Shown: positions 17,862 through 26,925 of the stretch, one piece after another | Layout of the letters: every line of letters starts with the position of its first letter | Position numbering within the stretch: position 1 is the stretch's first letter | Notes under the pieces: model-generated | The model's database searches: none | Seen by the model: the letters and a program-made list of their open reading frames with translations, nothing else | Told to the model about the DNA's origin: nothing | Position numbers and translations under genes: made by a program | Origin: JAHEEL01 sp963836085 | GTDB lineage: Bacteria; Actinomycetota; Acidimicrobiia; Spongiisociales; UBA5794 | DNA length: 64,000 nt | Reading direction: 5' to 3' | Assembly (NCBI GenBank): GCA_963836085.1 | Contig: CAWIHT010000013.1 | Coordinates: 124,001 to 188,000 of the forward strand

Positions 17862-18767
17862 CTAGCGGTCGAGGGCCCGCACCCAGAGATCCGTGCGGAA
17901 CTGTGGAGTGAACCCCATATCGAGGTAGAGAGGCTGATCTGATCCAACCCAGGCCACGTCCGCTCCGAGATCTACGACGCGGCGGAGCGCCTCAGATACC
18001 GCTGCCCTGGCGAGACCCATGCGCCGGTAGGCCGGGTCGGTAGCGACCGGTTCGACGTATGCGACCCGATTCTCCGGGACGAACCACATCCCGGCGTACG
18101 ACGCGTACGTACCGTCGGGAGCGACGGCCACGATCGTCAGATCTCTGCGGAATCCCGGCGTCTGCTGGGATTCGCCCTGGGCGGCTGGACCCGACTCGGG
18201 TACCTCGCCGTCGTGCTCGAAGCCTCGCCAGAGGACGCCGGCGATCTGGGCGAGATCGTTCTCGTCGGCCAGGCTCTGGAGGTGGAAGCCCCGGGGGAGT
18301 GGAGCCTTCGGAATCTTCCGAGCGAGGACGTACCGTGCGTGCACTTCGCCGTGGTCGGCGCTCGGACGGAAGCCATGAGCGGTCGCGACCTCGCGGAGTG
18401 ACTCGTCGAAGTCGTTGACGTACAAGGCGATGACCTCCCGCTCAAACGCTGTGGAGTCGCCGCCCAGATGCTCACCTGCGTAGGCGAGCAGATCGGATGC
18501 GGTGTCGCGTCGGTCTGGGCGCAGTTGGAGATAGATGAGCGCCGGATCGTGTTCGAAGTGGATGATCCCGACGATCTCTCCATGCTCCTCGGCCACACCG
18601 AAGCGCTCAATCGGCAGGCTCTGGGTGTACTCGTGGGCGTGCATGTACTCCCATCGAGGCTGGAGCCAGTTCGCAAATGTGTCTCCTCGGATGTAGGTCT
18701 CGACGAGGAAGTCGTTCACGTCGTGATAGTCCGTGGCGTGGTCGTAGTGCCGGATCGTGACGCTCAT
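17862..18767 (-). CDS. GNAT-family N-acetyltransferase, two-domain
   Basis: A 301-residue protein with two GNAT-like halves. The C-terminal half has the acetyl-CoA loop VATDPAYRRMGLARAAV (R/Q-x-x-G-x-A) and ends in YLDMGFTPQF, a typical GNAT tail. The N-terminal half is degenerate. ATG 18767 (MSVTIRHYDHAT) is the natural start, although the frame stays open much further upstream into the neighbouring gene. Substrate unknown; mycothiol-synthase-like tandem GNATs have a similar layout, but the identity is not established. Confidence 0.8.
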   Translation of the reverse strand: MSVTIRHYDHATDYHDVNDFLVETYIRGDTFANWLQPRWEYMHAHEYTQSLPIERFGVAEEHGEIVGIIHFEHDPALIYLQLRPDRRDTASDLLAYAGEHLGGDSTAFEREVIALYVNDFDESLREVATAHGFRPSADHGEVHARYVLARKIPKAPLPRGFHLQSLADENDLAQIAGVLWRGFEHDGEVPESGPAAQGESQQTPGFRRDLTIVAVAPDGTYASYAGMWFVPENRVAYVEPVATDPAYRRMGLARAAVSEALRRVVDLGADVAWVGSDQPLYLDMGFTPQFRTDLWVRALDR

Positions 18768-18879
18768 TCGCCGAGTATCGCTGATCGCAGACTCCTGAGC
18801 ATTTCTCGCGGGCGCCCGTCGAATCTCGGGTCGCTCCGGCGTCTCTCTGGGTGGAGTCTCATATCGAAAGGAGATCCTT

Positions 18880-19491
18880 GTGAAACGGATGACGCTGTTG
18901 GTGAGCCTCATCATGGTGTTCTCGCTCTTCGCGGTGACGGCGGCCGTCGCCGGACCGGGCCCGGGGACGGGTGACGGAGAACGTGTCGGCGAGACGGTCA
19001 TGACCCAGACGCAGGAACGTGCCGAGGTCCATGCCGACGATTCCCCGTGTGTGGCCGGTGACGAAGCGCCTGAGTGTGAGCCCGTCCGCGAGCGCACGCA
19101 GACTCGTGAGCAGGTTCAGGAGCGCGAGTACGACGGTGCTTGTGCCGGGACCGATGAAGAATGCGAGGCCGCGAAGGAACGGACTCAGACTCGTGCGCAG
19201 AATCAGGTGCGCCAGGACGGCGGCACGTGCATCGGAACCGCTGCCGAGTGCGAAGCCGTGCGAGACCCGATCCAGGCACGCGACCGGGACCGGGATCAGA
19301 TTCGAACGAACGACGGAGCCTGCACCGACTGCGAGCCGGAGCGCGAGATGACGCGCACCGAGGCGTACGAACGGATCATGGAACGCGTCGCCGCCTATGT
19401 CGACGGTAGTGGCGATGGTGAGTACCTTTTCGCCATGGTGAGATGGATGTGGACCCATATGTACGGCCCCCTGTCCGCCCTGTTCCTGTAG
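18880..19491 (+). CDS. Secreted Glu/Gln/Arg-rich protein with cysteine pairs, unknown function
   Basis: A 203-residue protein starting at GTG 18880 after an AAAGGAG site. Residues 1-24 form a classical signal peptide ending AAVAG. The mature part is made of charged segments rich in Glu, Gln, Arg and Thr, with regularly spaced cysteine pairs in repeated blocks (DDSPCVAGDEAPECE, DGACAGTDEECEA, GGTCIGTAAECEA, DGACTDCEPE). Each pair is four to ten residues apart, which suggests small disulphide loops along a helical rod. I recognise no family. It sits directly upstream of an ECF sigma factor gene, so its expression may be linked to that system. Confidence 0.7.
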   Translation: MKRMTLLVSLIMVFSLFAVTAAVAGPGPGTGDGERVGETVMTQTQERAEVHADDSPCVAGDEAPECEPVRERTQTREQVQEREYDGACAGTDEECEAAKERTQTRAQNQVRQDGGTCIGTAAECEAVRDPIQARDRDRDQIRTNDGACTDCEPEREMTRTEAYERIMERVAAYVDGSGDGEYLFAMVRWMWTHMYGPLSALFL

Positions 19492-19511
19492 CCGAGGTAC
19501 CCGGAAGGCAT

Positions 19512-20063
19512 GTGAGCGAATACCCGGAACTGGATGAGATCATGAACGGAATCCGATCCCGAAGCGAGACCGCATTCGCCACGGCGTATCGGTGTACGGC
19601 CGACCCCCTGGCGTCCTTCGCCAACGGGATGGTGCACGACCCTCGTTTTGCCGAGGATGCCGTGCAGCAGGCGTTCCTTGAACTTGTCCAATCCGCCCCG
19701 CAGATCAAGGGCGATGGTCGGTCCCTGAGGGCCTGGCTGTTCCGAAGTGTGCGCTTCACATGCCTCGACGAACTGCGGCGCCGCTCGCGCCGCCCAGAGC
19801 ATCTCGCAGCGATGGTCCCTGAGGTCGGTGTCGAACCGGAACTCCCGTCAGGTTTCGACACCGACCCTGACCTCGCCGCGGCGATGCAACAACTCAACCC
19901 GAAACAGCGCACACTGCTGGTTCTGCGACACGTGGTGGGGATGGACGGAAACGAGATTGCCGAGGTTGTCGGTGGAACTCGGGTCGCGGTGTATGCGGCA
20001 GTCCGCCGTGCCGAGAGCCGACTGCGCACTTTGCTGGACTCATCTGACGGGGGAGGTGGCTGA
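19512..20063 (+). CDS. ECF-type RNA polymerase sigma factor
   Basis: A 183-residue sigma-70-family protein. Region 2 covers about residues 20-85 (DPRFAEDAVQQAFLELVQ, LRAWLFRSVRFTCLDELRRR), and region 4 follows with LNPKQRTLLVLRHVVGMDGNEIAEVVGGTRVAVYAAVRRAE. The GTG at 19512 is preceded by GGAAGG; an in-frame ATG at 19443 would overlap the previous gene. Its stop overlaps the start of the DUF5667 gene (TGATG), which probably encodes its membrane partner. Confidence 0.85.
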   Translation: MSEYPELDEIMNGIRSRSETAFATAYRCTADPLASFANGMVHDPRFAEDAVQQAFLELVQSAPQIKGDGRSLRAWLFRSVRFTCLDELRRRSRRPEHLAAMVPEVGVEPELPSGFDTDPDLAAAMQQLNPKQRTLLVLRHVVGMDGNEIAEVVGGTRVAVYAAVRRAESRLRTLLDSSDGGGG

Positions 20064-20944
20064 TGGACACTCGTGACCCCATGGAGCGGCTCTCCTCGGC
20101 CTACCGCGTCGAAGTCGCAGAGGACACGAAGACCCGCCATATCGCCGAGATGGGTGTAGCCCTCAAGGCGGCTCCTCCGGCTCCGGTTCCCACCGGCTTT
20201 GCTCTGCGCAGACGGCTGGCTGGTGCGCTCGCTGCCGTGTTCGTGGTGGTGGCCCCGGTCGGGATGGCTGTCGCTGCTGAGGACTCGGTTCCCGGCGACG
20301 TCCTCTATCCCATGAAACAGGTCACCGAGCGCGTTCGGGCCGTCTTTGACGACGAGGTCGAAGCCACCCATCGTGTTGAGGAAGTCGAACGCCTGGTCTT
20401 CCTGCGTGCTCCTCGGGCGGCGATCACCAGAGCGGTTGAGCGAGCCGAAGCTGCAACCTCCGAGCTCGTTGATCGCAGCAGCCTCGGATCGCGTCTCGAG
20501 AGCGCCAGGCAGCGCCTCCAGGAGCAGGACGAAGAGCAACGCCGCGAGCGAGAGGCCGCAGAGTCCCAATCGCGTGACCAAGAACAGGTAGATCGGCAGG
20601 GCGAGGAAGAGCGCCAGCAAGGCAACGAACCGGATCCGGACCGCAAGGGCGAATCCGGTGAGGGTTCGAGCAACTCCGGCGCGGGGTCGCAACAGAGTGG
20701 TCAGGGCGGAGCCACTTCAACCACGACGACTCCTCCCCAGTTCGGCGGGTCCGGCGATGGTGCCGGAGATCGATCGTCCGGCGACGCGGCTCCCGGCCCG
20801 TCAACACCGCCCGATCCCGAGGCCGGTGGGGGAGAGCCGCTCGGCGGATCGTCAGGCTCCCCCGAGCCAGAGCGAGCCGGGACGCCAGAAGGTCCGGGTC
20901 GCGGTACCGGGAGCACCGGGTCGTCCTCGACCACAGTGCCTTAG
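20063..20944 (+). CDS. DUF5667-type membrane protein, probable anti-sigma partner
   Basis: A 293-residue protein with a short cytosolic N-terminus (about 1-48), one transmembrane helix (about 50-72) and an extracytoplasmic part. Right after the helix comes AEDSVPGDVLYPMKQVTERV, the hallmark of DUF5667 proteins encoded next to ECF sigma factors. A charged coiled coil (about 115-190) and a long Gly/Ser/Pro/Thr-rich low-complexity tail follow, probably extending into or across the cell wall. Coupling to the sigma gene supports an anti-sigma or stress-sensing role; no zinc anti-sigma motif is present. Confidence 0.75.
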   Translation: MDTRDPMERLSSAYRVEVAEDTKTRHIAEMGVALKAAPPAPVPTGFALRRRLAGALAAVFVVVAPVGMAVAAEDSVPGDVLYPMKQVTERVRAVFDDEVEATHRVEEVERLVFLRAPRAAITRAVERAEAATSELVDRSSLGSRLESARQRLQEQDEEQRREREAAESQSRDQEQVDRQGEEERQQGNEPDPDRKGESGEGSSNSGAGSQQSGQGGATSTTTTPPQFGGSGDGAGDRSSGDAAPGPSTPPDPEAGGGEPLGGSSGSPEPERAGTPEGPGRGTGSTGSSSTTVP

Positions 20945-20965
20945 CGGTGACAACCGGGGACGTTG

Positions 20966-21994
20966 TCAGTCTTCCCGGCTTGACGACGCCCACAGGTTGA
21001 TGCCGCTGTCGGCCGCGTAGCGGTCGATCTCGGTGAGTTCCTCCGCTGTGAAGTCGAGATTGTCGAGGGCCCCGAGGCTGTCGTTGATCTGCGACCACCG
21101 GCTTGCCCCGATCAAGGCCGTTGTGACTCGCGGATCCCGCAGCGCCCATGCGATTGCCATCTGGGCCAGGGTCTGGCCGCGACCCTGAGCGATTTCGTTG
21201 AGGGCCCGAACACGGGCGAGGTTCTCCTCCGTCAGGAATCCCTGGCTGAGTGAATCGTCTTCCGCTGCACGAGATTCCGCCGGCACGCCTTCGAGGTACT
21301 TCGTGGTGAGCATTCCTTGACCGAGCGGCGAGAACACGATGACGCCCATTCCTTCCGCGTCGGTCACGTCGAGCAACTCATCCTCGATCCAGCGGTTCAG
21401 CATCGAGTACGACGGTTGGTGGATGAGGCACGGTGTTCCGTTGGCCCGGAGGATCTCGGCCGCCTCGCGGGTCTTCGATGGGCCGTACGACGAGATGCCG
21501 ACATAGAGGGCTTTCCCCTGGTCAACGGCGGTGGTCAACGCACCCATTGTTTCCTCGAGCGGGGTGGTGGGGTCGAATCGGTGGGAGTAGAAGATGTCAA
21601 CGTAGTCGACCGCCATGCGGCCGAGGCTCTGGTCGAGGCTCGCAAGCATGTACTTGCGGCCGCCGCCGCCCTGCCCATAGGGGCCCGGCCACATGTCGTA
21701 GCCGGCCTTGGTGGAGAGGACGATTTCGTCGCGGTAGGGAGCGAGGTCGGTGGTCATTACTCGACCGAAGTTCTCCTCGGCAGTGCCGTACTCGGGCCCG
21801 TAGTTGTTGGCGAGATCGAAGTGTGTGATGCCCCGGTCGAATGACTTCAGGAGCATCTCCCGAGCGGACTCGAGTGGTGAGCGGCTCCCGAAGTTCTGCC
21901 AGAGGCCGAGGGCGATCTTCGGGAGGTCGAGGCCGCTGCGGCCGCAGCGGGCATAGGGCATCGAGTCGTAGCGGCGTTCGGTGGCCTGGTACAT
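20966..21994 (-). CDS. Aldo/keto reductase (YghZ / L-glyceraldehyde 3-phosphate reductase type)
   Basis: A 342-residue NADPH-dependent aldo/keto reductase. The catalytic tetrad is visible: Asp and Tyr in DLANNYGPEYGTAE, Lys in LSTKAGYDMWPGPYG, and His in DYVDIFYSHRFDP. MWPGPYGQGGGGRKYML is characteristic of the YghZ/KvAP-beta-like subgroup that reduces L-glyceraldehyde 3-phosphate or methylglyoxal. CGGAG precedes the ATG with normal spacing. It is monocistronic and convergent with the DUF5667 gene. Confidence 0.92.
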   Translation of the reverse strand: MYQATERRYDSMPYARCGRSGLDLPKIALGLWQNFGSRSPLESAREMLLKSFDRGITHFDLANNYGPEYGTAEENFGRVMTTDLAPYRDEIVLSTKAGYDMWPGPYGQGGGGRKYMLASLDQSLGRMAVDYVDIFYSHRFDPTTPLEETMGALTTAVDQGKALYVGISSYGPSKTREAAEILRANGTPCLIHQPSYSMLNRWIEDELLDVTDAEGMGVIVFSPLGQGMLTTKYLEGVPAESRAAEDDSLSQGFLTEENLARVRALNEIAQGRGQTLAQMAIAWALRDPRVTTALIGASRWSQINDSLGALDNLDFTAEELTEIDRYAADSGINLWASSSRED

Positions 21995-22061
21995 GGGAGT
22001 CTCCGATCGAGATGGGATCGGAACCCATTATGACGCAGCGGCGGTGTTTGCCGGCTGGGTC

Positions 22062-22646
22062 CTATTCGTCGTCCGTGTCCTTGTCTTTGTCCTGGCCGGG
22101 TGGGGTGTCCTTGTCTTTGTCCTGGCCGGGTGGGGTGTCCTTGTCCGTGTCCTGGTTCTCAACCGCGCGATCGGAGCGCGGTGGGCCGTCATTGTCGATG
22201 TCCGGCTTGGCGATCTGTCGCACGTACGATCCCCGCGGGCCGTCGAGCCCCTCTTCGAAGCCAAGGGCATGGACGTACGCGGACACCATCTGCCCGTGAT
22301 TGCGGAAGTCGTGATCGAGTACCTCTTCAATGGTGCAGGGTGCCTCATCGGAGCACGGGGCCGCAGCTTGGTCCGTAGGCGTCGAGGTCTCGGTCTGGCC
22401 TGTGTCGTCGCCATCGTCCCCATCAGAGGTCTCGCGATTTGGCCTGTCCGTCTCTTCGGCAGGGTTGGTTGACGTTGTGGTGTCCATGACGGGATACGAC
22501 CACGCTGCGGCAAGACCCTCCTGCCCCATTTGGACGCGCTGATCGGCAGCGCGGGTTTGGGCGAACACGTTCGCCGCAACGGCGATGGTCGCGACGGCAA
22601 CAGCGATTACCACGACCAACTGGTCGCGCATCCGCATTCTGGCCAC
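22062..22646 (-). CDS. Secreted or membrane-anchored acidic protein with Asp-Lys-Asp repeats
   Basis: A 194-residue protein with an N-terminal hydrophobic segment (about 8-29, ending FAQTRAADQ) that is a signal peptide or anchor. A Thr/Asp-rich linker and a small cysteine-containing module follow (CSDEAPCTIEEVLDHDFRNH; the two cysteines probably pair). The C-terminal tail is built from DKDKDTPPGQ repeats and ends DTDDE. The acidic repeats could bind calcium or interact with the cell wall. I recognise no family. A related style (secreted, charged, paired Cys) occurs in the protein at 18880. Confidence 0.65.
   Translation of the reverse strand: MARMRMRDQLVVVIAVAVATIAVAANVFAQTRAADQRVQMGQEGLAAAWSYPVMDTTTSTNPAEETDRPNRETSDGDDGDDTGQTETSTPTDQAAAPCSDEAPCTIEEVLDHDFRNHGQMVSAYVHALGFEEGLDGPRGSYVRQIAKPDIDNDGPPRSDRAVENQDTDKDTPPGQDKDKDTPPGQDKDKDTDDE
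22081..22140. repeat. Tandem 30-bp repeat inside a coding region
   Basis: Two identical 30-bp units (22081-22110 and 22111-22140), with partial flanking copies, encode DKDKDTPPGQ on the minus strand. Copy-number variation would lengthen or shorten the tail in steps of ten residues. Confidence 0.85.
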
Positions 22647-22932
22647 CTCCCCTGTGGCGGCACGCCATTCTTTCGGCGGGCCTATGTGTCAAATCGGCGT
22701 CTTGGGCGCATTTCAAGAGAATGGTTGTCGAGTAGCTCGGTCGGACTAGTCACAGCGGAAGTGGCATGTCGGTGCAGCAGTCGGTGTCGGTCCGATGCCG
22801 ATGAAGCCTGAACGGAGCGCCTCGGTACGCCGATCGTCTCGCGTCGTGCGGGCTTCCGCCGGGTCTTTCTCCTCTGGCCCGGTTCCGACCCGCTTTGCGA
22901 CCCTCATTGGGAGAGAGCAATGAGGTGATGAC
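22647..22932. other. Divergent intergenic region
   Basis: A 286-base gap between two divergent envelope-protein genes; promoters for both must lie here. I see no gene, clear riboswitch or strong inverted repeat. Confidence 0.5.
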
Positions 22933-24546
22933 GTGACCTGTTCGCACTGCGGCCACGAGGCCGTGCCTGGAGATGCCTTTTGTCGCAACTGTGGCGCACG
23001 GCTCGCGATCTCCGAGATCGCGGCAGCCGCACCGCCACCCCCAGATCCGCTACCCGCCACGGCCACTCCGGCGAAGCGCGACCGGAAGCGGGGCGTCCTC
23101 ATTGGTGCCCTCGGTGTGGCCGCCGTCCTCCTGATCGCAATCGGAGCGTATCTCCTGTCGAGTTCGAACGCGAGCGACGTGGCAGCCGATGCGTCGGCGG
23201 TCTCCACCGATTCGGCATCCGTCGGGTCGATGACCTCCACGCGAGCCGTCGAAGGCCAAGGTGATGGTGTATCTGCCCTCGGTCCCGGCGAGAGCGCAGG
23301 TGAGATCTTCCTCGAGCCGGCAGGGTCTCCCGGTCCTGACAGTTTCACAGGGGGAGAAGTGTTCGCCGAGCCGGTCGTCGCCACGACGGCTCCCGTGGTG
23401 ACAACGACGACAGAGCCGCCGACGACGTCGACCACCCTTGCCGGGCAGGTCGTCGCGGAGGGGCGTAGCGGCGATCGCCCTGGGCTGTACGGAGGGACGC
23501 GGGATTCCTCGCGATGCGATGCCGCCGCGATCCTCTCGTTCCTTCAGGTCTCCCCGGCCGAGGCCGAGGCATGGGTTGCGGCGCTCAACAGCGACCCGAA
23601 CCTCCGGTGGGACGATGACCGGACATCGCTTGCCGTTGCTGACCTCAGTGAATACTTCTCGGAACTCACGCCGGTGACCCTGCTCGAGGACACGCGAGTG
23701 ACGAACCACGGATTCAGAGACGGGAAGCCGACACCGCGACAATCGGTGTTGCAGGCCGGCACCGCCGTTCTCGTCGACCGTTTCGGCGTTCCTCGGGCCA
23801 AGTGTGCGTGTGGGAACCCCTTGATCCCGCCGAAAGCTGCCCAGACGACGCCAGCGTACGTGGGAACGCCGTGGCCCGGTTGGGGCACCACGATCGTCGT
23901 GGTGATCCAACCGGCTGTGGTGGTCATTGAGGACTTCGTCCTGATCGATGTGTGGGACGGATCTACGTTTGAGCGACCCCCCGGGACTTCTGGAACCGAA
24001 GACTCCGTCGGGGGCGAAGTCTCCGTGTTCGTGATCGGACCGATGGAGCCGGCCGGCGGATACGAGATCAATGCGCCCTACGACGGCGCGACCTTCACCG
24101 TCGATCTCGACCCATCGGCGGTGTCGTGGATCGCCCTCAGTGGCATCGACAGTTCCGTGGATCAGCCCGCCGGGGTTGGTAGCGACCGATCACCCGACGG
24201 GATCCAGGACATCGTGTTCGCCGACGTCGACGACTTCCTCTTCGTCGAGGTCTGGAAAGATGGAGCCTCGACGTCTGCAATTCTCCACGGCAACGACGCC
24301 ATGGGAACGCCGGGCGGGAACCAGGCGGTGATCTACGGCTATCACCCGAGTGTTTGGTTCGTGAGCAACATCGACTGGTCGACCGATCCGGCGACCTCGA
24401 CGACGACCACTGGTCCCGAAACGGGGGAGCTGACGGCGTTCTTCGACGAGCAAGGCGCAGGCACCTACGAGATCAGTGTCAGCTACATGAACGTGTACAC
24501 CGATCGTGTGTCGCACGGCGACCTCTACCTGATTGCCGGGAATTGA
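22933..24546 (+). CDS. Zinc-ribbon membrane protein with DUF6777 domain
   Basis: A 537-residue protein. The N-terminal zinc ribbon is CSHCGHEA...FCRNCGAR (residues 2-21). A proline-rich linker and one transmembrane helix (about 55-78) follow, then an extracytoplasmic Ser/Thr-rich linker. The DUF6777-like domain spans about 185-300, with the signature ELTPVTLLEDTRVTNHGFRD and GTAVLVDRFGVPRAKCACGN. A second beta-rich part (about 340-537) has TTTT linkers. The zinc ribbon is cytosolic by topology. The GTG start at 22933 is preceded by GAGG. It is co-directional with a second zinc-ribbon membrane protein 13 bases downstream. Role unknown. Confidence 0.75.
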   Translation: MTCSHCGHEAVPGDAFCRNCGARLAISEIAAAAPPPPDPLPATATPAKRDRKRGVLIGALGVAAVLLIAIGAYLLSSSNASDVAADASAVSTDSASVGSMTSTRAVEGQGDGVSALGPGESAGEIFLEPAGSPGPDSFTGGEVFAEPVVATTAPVVTTTTEPPTTSTTLAGQVVAEGRSGDRPGLYGGTRDSSRCDAAAILSFLQVSPAEAEAWVAALNSDPNLRWDDDRTSLAVADLSEYFSELTPVTLLEDTRVTNHGFRDGKPTPRQSVLQAGTAVLVDRFGVPRAKCACGNPLIPPKAAQTTPAYVGTPWPGWGTTIVVVIQPAVVVIEDFVLIDVWDGSTFERPPGTSGTEDSVGGEVSVFVIGPMEPAGGYEINAPYDGATFTVDLDPSAVSWIALSGIDSSVDQPAGVGSDRSPDGIQDIVFADVDDFLFVEVWKDGASTSAILHGNDAMGTPGGNQAVIYGYHPSVWFVSNIDWSTDPATSTTTTGPETGELTAFFDEQGAGTYEISVSYMNVYTDRVSHGDLYLIAGN

Positions 24547-24559
24547 GCGGAGCGATGTG

Positions 24560-25207
24560 ATGCTCCGCTGGCTGCTCCCGCTTCTTGGGGTGATGGTTGT
24601 CCTCGCTGGGCATGGCCAGGTCGAATCCGCCGACGAGGTGGACGATTCGGGCTTCCGGATCACCAGGCTCGCATGTTCCATCGCCGATGACGCGGGGCAA
24701 CGTCTGGACTGTGCCGCCGAGGTCAGGCGTAGCGGAGATCAGAGAGGAATGCTGGCCGCAGCATGGGGCCTCGACGGCGAATTCCTGGCCACCGACCAGA
24801 TCCCGGGGTCGGTCACGACCTGGGCCGTTGACGATCCACCATCAGGTTCCCACCGTGTCGATCTGATTGTTGTCGATCCAGAGAGCAGTGCGACCGTCGA
24901 GGCATCGGTCGGCATCACGGTCGGCGGCGTCGATTGGCCCTGGTACGTGTGGGTCGCTTTCGTCGCCCTGACGGGAGTCATTGTGGGGTCAATCGCCTGG
25001 CTGCTCCTCCGAAGACGAACCGCAGCGCCGCCGGTCGGCAAATGCCCGACGTGCTCTGCCGATCTTGAGGGGACGTATCACTTCTGTCCATCGTGTGGGG
25101 CCCCGGCGGGGGCACCGCAGGCAGCCTTCTGTCCGTCGTGTGGCCGCTCCAACGACCCGGGCGACCGATTCTGTTCGGTATGCGGTTCGGGCTTGGGGGC
25201 CGGCTAG
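24560..25207 (+). CDS. Membrane protein with C-terminal double zinc ribbons
   Basis: A 215-residue protein. Residues 1-20 are a signal or anchor helix, an extracytoplasmic beta-rich domain covers about 25-130, a transmembrane helix spans about 133-156, and the cytosolic tail carries four CxxC knuckles (CPTC, CPSC, CPSC, CSVC) forming two zinc ribbons. ATG 24560 is chosen because CGGAG precedes it and the hydrophobic segment starts right after; GTG 24557 is adjacent and in frame. It is the topological mirror of the previous gene's product, which has its ribbon at the N-terminus, so the two may interact. Confidence 0.7.
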   Translation: MLRWLLPLLGVMVVLAGHGQVESADEVDDSGFRITRLACSIADDAGQRLDCAAEVRRSGDQRGMLAAAWGLDGEFLATDQIPGSVTTWAVDDPPSGSHRVDLIVVDPESSATVEASVGITVGGVDWPWYVWVAFVALTGVIVGSIAWLLLRRRTAAPPVGKCPTCSADLEGTYHFCPSCGAPAGAPQAAFCPSCGRSNDPGDRFCSVCGSGLGAG

Positions 25208-26925
25208 CCGGGAGGGACGAGTTCGGCAGCGAAGGGGAAGTCCTCGTCGATGGCCCAGCCGACGATCGTCCCTTCGGAATGCCCCGTGAACGTCACCCGG
25301 GTAGGGCCGGTATCGTCGTAAACGCTGCGCTCGTCGTAGCATCCGCAGCCGTGGCACGGTCGGGTCCGCAGTGTCTCGTCGTGGAGTGTTCCGACGACCT
25401 GGGTTGGGAGTCGCTCTGACAACCCCTGTCCTTCGTCGATCGTGATCCCCCAGCGGTCGTATGCCGGACAGCCAAAGAAGGCGTCCCCTTCGAAAACCAA
25501 TGCGAAAGAGCCGGAGACGGATCCTGACTCGTCGATGATGATCTGGATTTCGTTGACTTTGGCACCGACGTAGTCGGCATACGTCAGTGGGAGAACGACC
25601 GCTTCGTTGAACTCGCCGCGATAGGTCCCGGGCGGGATGGGGATCGGTGCCTCCGTCGACGGGGCAGTGGTCGTTGTCGTCTCTTCTTCATCCCAAGGAG
25701 CGCCGCCTTCTTCCTCCTCCTCCTCCTCCTCTGGGACGGCCTCGACGATGAAGGCATAGATGGGATCGTCGGCCGGCTTGAGGTAGCAGACGAAGAACTG
25801 ATGCTCGCCCTCCGGGATCGTCGTGTCCCGACCGAGCATTCCGACCACCTGGAGGTAGGTCGACTCGGACTCCGACTTGCAGGTGACCAGCTTCTGTCCG
25901 AGGGAGTCGCGGATCTCCCTGGATCGCTGGAGTGTCTCCTGCTCCATCAGGTCTGCCACGCGCTGGCGCATCTGCGGGCGTCGCTCCGGATCAAACGCCG
26001 GGTTCCGCTCCAGGACCAGTCTGGTCAGCGCTCCCGCGATCGCATCGGCGCTCGCCGCCTCACCTCCTCCGTCCGGTACCCGTATCGTGACGGGGCTTCC
26101 GCCCTCATCCGACGAGGATCGGACCCGGCGGGCCGCGTTCGCCTGGAACTGTAACTCGGCACCCACCGCGTTGATCGTTGCGAGCGCCGCGTCGGCAGTA
26201 CCGACGCCTCCTTCGCGAATCGCGTTGGCTTTCGATATGAGCCCGTTCAGTTGCTGGTCGAGTGTCGCGGCGGCCGCTCCACCGAGCGCCTTCAGTTGTT
26301 CGCGCAATTGTGGGATGTCGGTGACCTTCGCCGCCAAGCGATCGAGCGCAGCATCGGGAGATCCCGACTCGAGCGCGGCACGCACGTCGTTGATGCGGTC
26401 GCCGAGTTCCGACAGTGATCGTTCGACGCGACCGAGGACCGCCCTGCCGCCCTTGCTCTGGAGGAGTGTGGTCACAAGTGTGTCGCGCACGGTGCGGTGG
26501 AAAGCAGAGCGCGCCTCCCGCTTCTCGTCTTCGACCAGGTACAACTCGGTGGTGCGGCGGTTCTCGATCGTCTCGACGAGACGCAAGTAGGCGTTGGCCT
26601 TCGACTGATCTAGGGCGTCGTACGTTCTGATGCCGCCCGACGTGTGCAACTGCCCTCTGGCGTAGTCCCGCAGCGCGTCGTAGTAGGTGGTGCGCTCGCC
26701 CTGAACGATCCTGGCGTCCCGGTACACGCGATTCCTCGCCTGGAATGCTCCGAAGAGCCCGGCAATCCCCGTGACGATGCGGACCTTCTTCATGGGCAGA
26801 TTGACGAGTTCAGCAATCTGCGCGTTGGAAGCCTCGACTGGTTGCGGCGGCCCGACGCTGACGACGAGCGACGAGATCATCGTCGCGGCCACGACGAGGC
26901 CGATGAATCGCGGTACACGTCTCAT
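25204..26925 (-). CDS. Large secreted coiled-coil protein, unknown function
   Basis: A 573-residue protein with a signal peptide (cleavage near VEASNA, residue 33). A long, mostly helical region follows (about 60-360), rich in Ala, Arg, Leu and Glu with coiled-coil character. Next comes a run of eight Glu followed by WDEEETTTTT as a linker, then a C-terminal beta domain (about 435-573) with the cysteine cluster CHGCGC. It is convergent with, and overlaps by four bases, the zinc-ribbon gene at 24560. Its start overlaps the stop of the upstream lipoprotein gene. I do not recognise a family; an envelope or secretion accessory role is possible. Confidence 0.7.
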   Translation of the reverse strand: MRRVPRFIGLVVAATMISSLVVSVGPPQPVEASNAQIAELVNLPMKKVRIVTGIAGLFGAFQARNRVYRDARIVQGERTTYYDALRDYARGQLHTSGGIRTYDALDQSKANAYLRLVETIENRRTTELYLVEDEKREARSAFHRTVRDTLVTTLLQSKGGRAVLGRVERSLSELGDRINDVRAALESGSPDAALDRLAAKVTDIPQLREQLKALGGAAAATLDQQLNGLISKANAIREGGVGTADAALATINAVGAELQFQANAARRVRSSSDEGGSPVTIRVPDGGGEAASADAIAGALTRLVLERNPAFDPERRPQMRQRVADLMEQETLQRSREIRDSLGQKLVTCKSESESTYLQVVGMLGRDTTIPEGEHQFFVCYLKPADDPIYAFIVEAVPEEEEEEEEGGAPWDEEETTTTTAPSTEAPIPIPPGTYRGEFNEAVVLPLTYADYVGAKVNEIQIIIDESGSVSGSFALVFEGDAFFGCPAYDRWGITIDEGQGLSERLPTQVVGTLHDETLRTRPCHGCGCYDERSVYDDTGPTRVTFTGHSEGTIVGWAIDEDFPFAAELVPPG

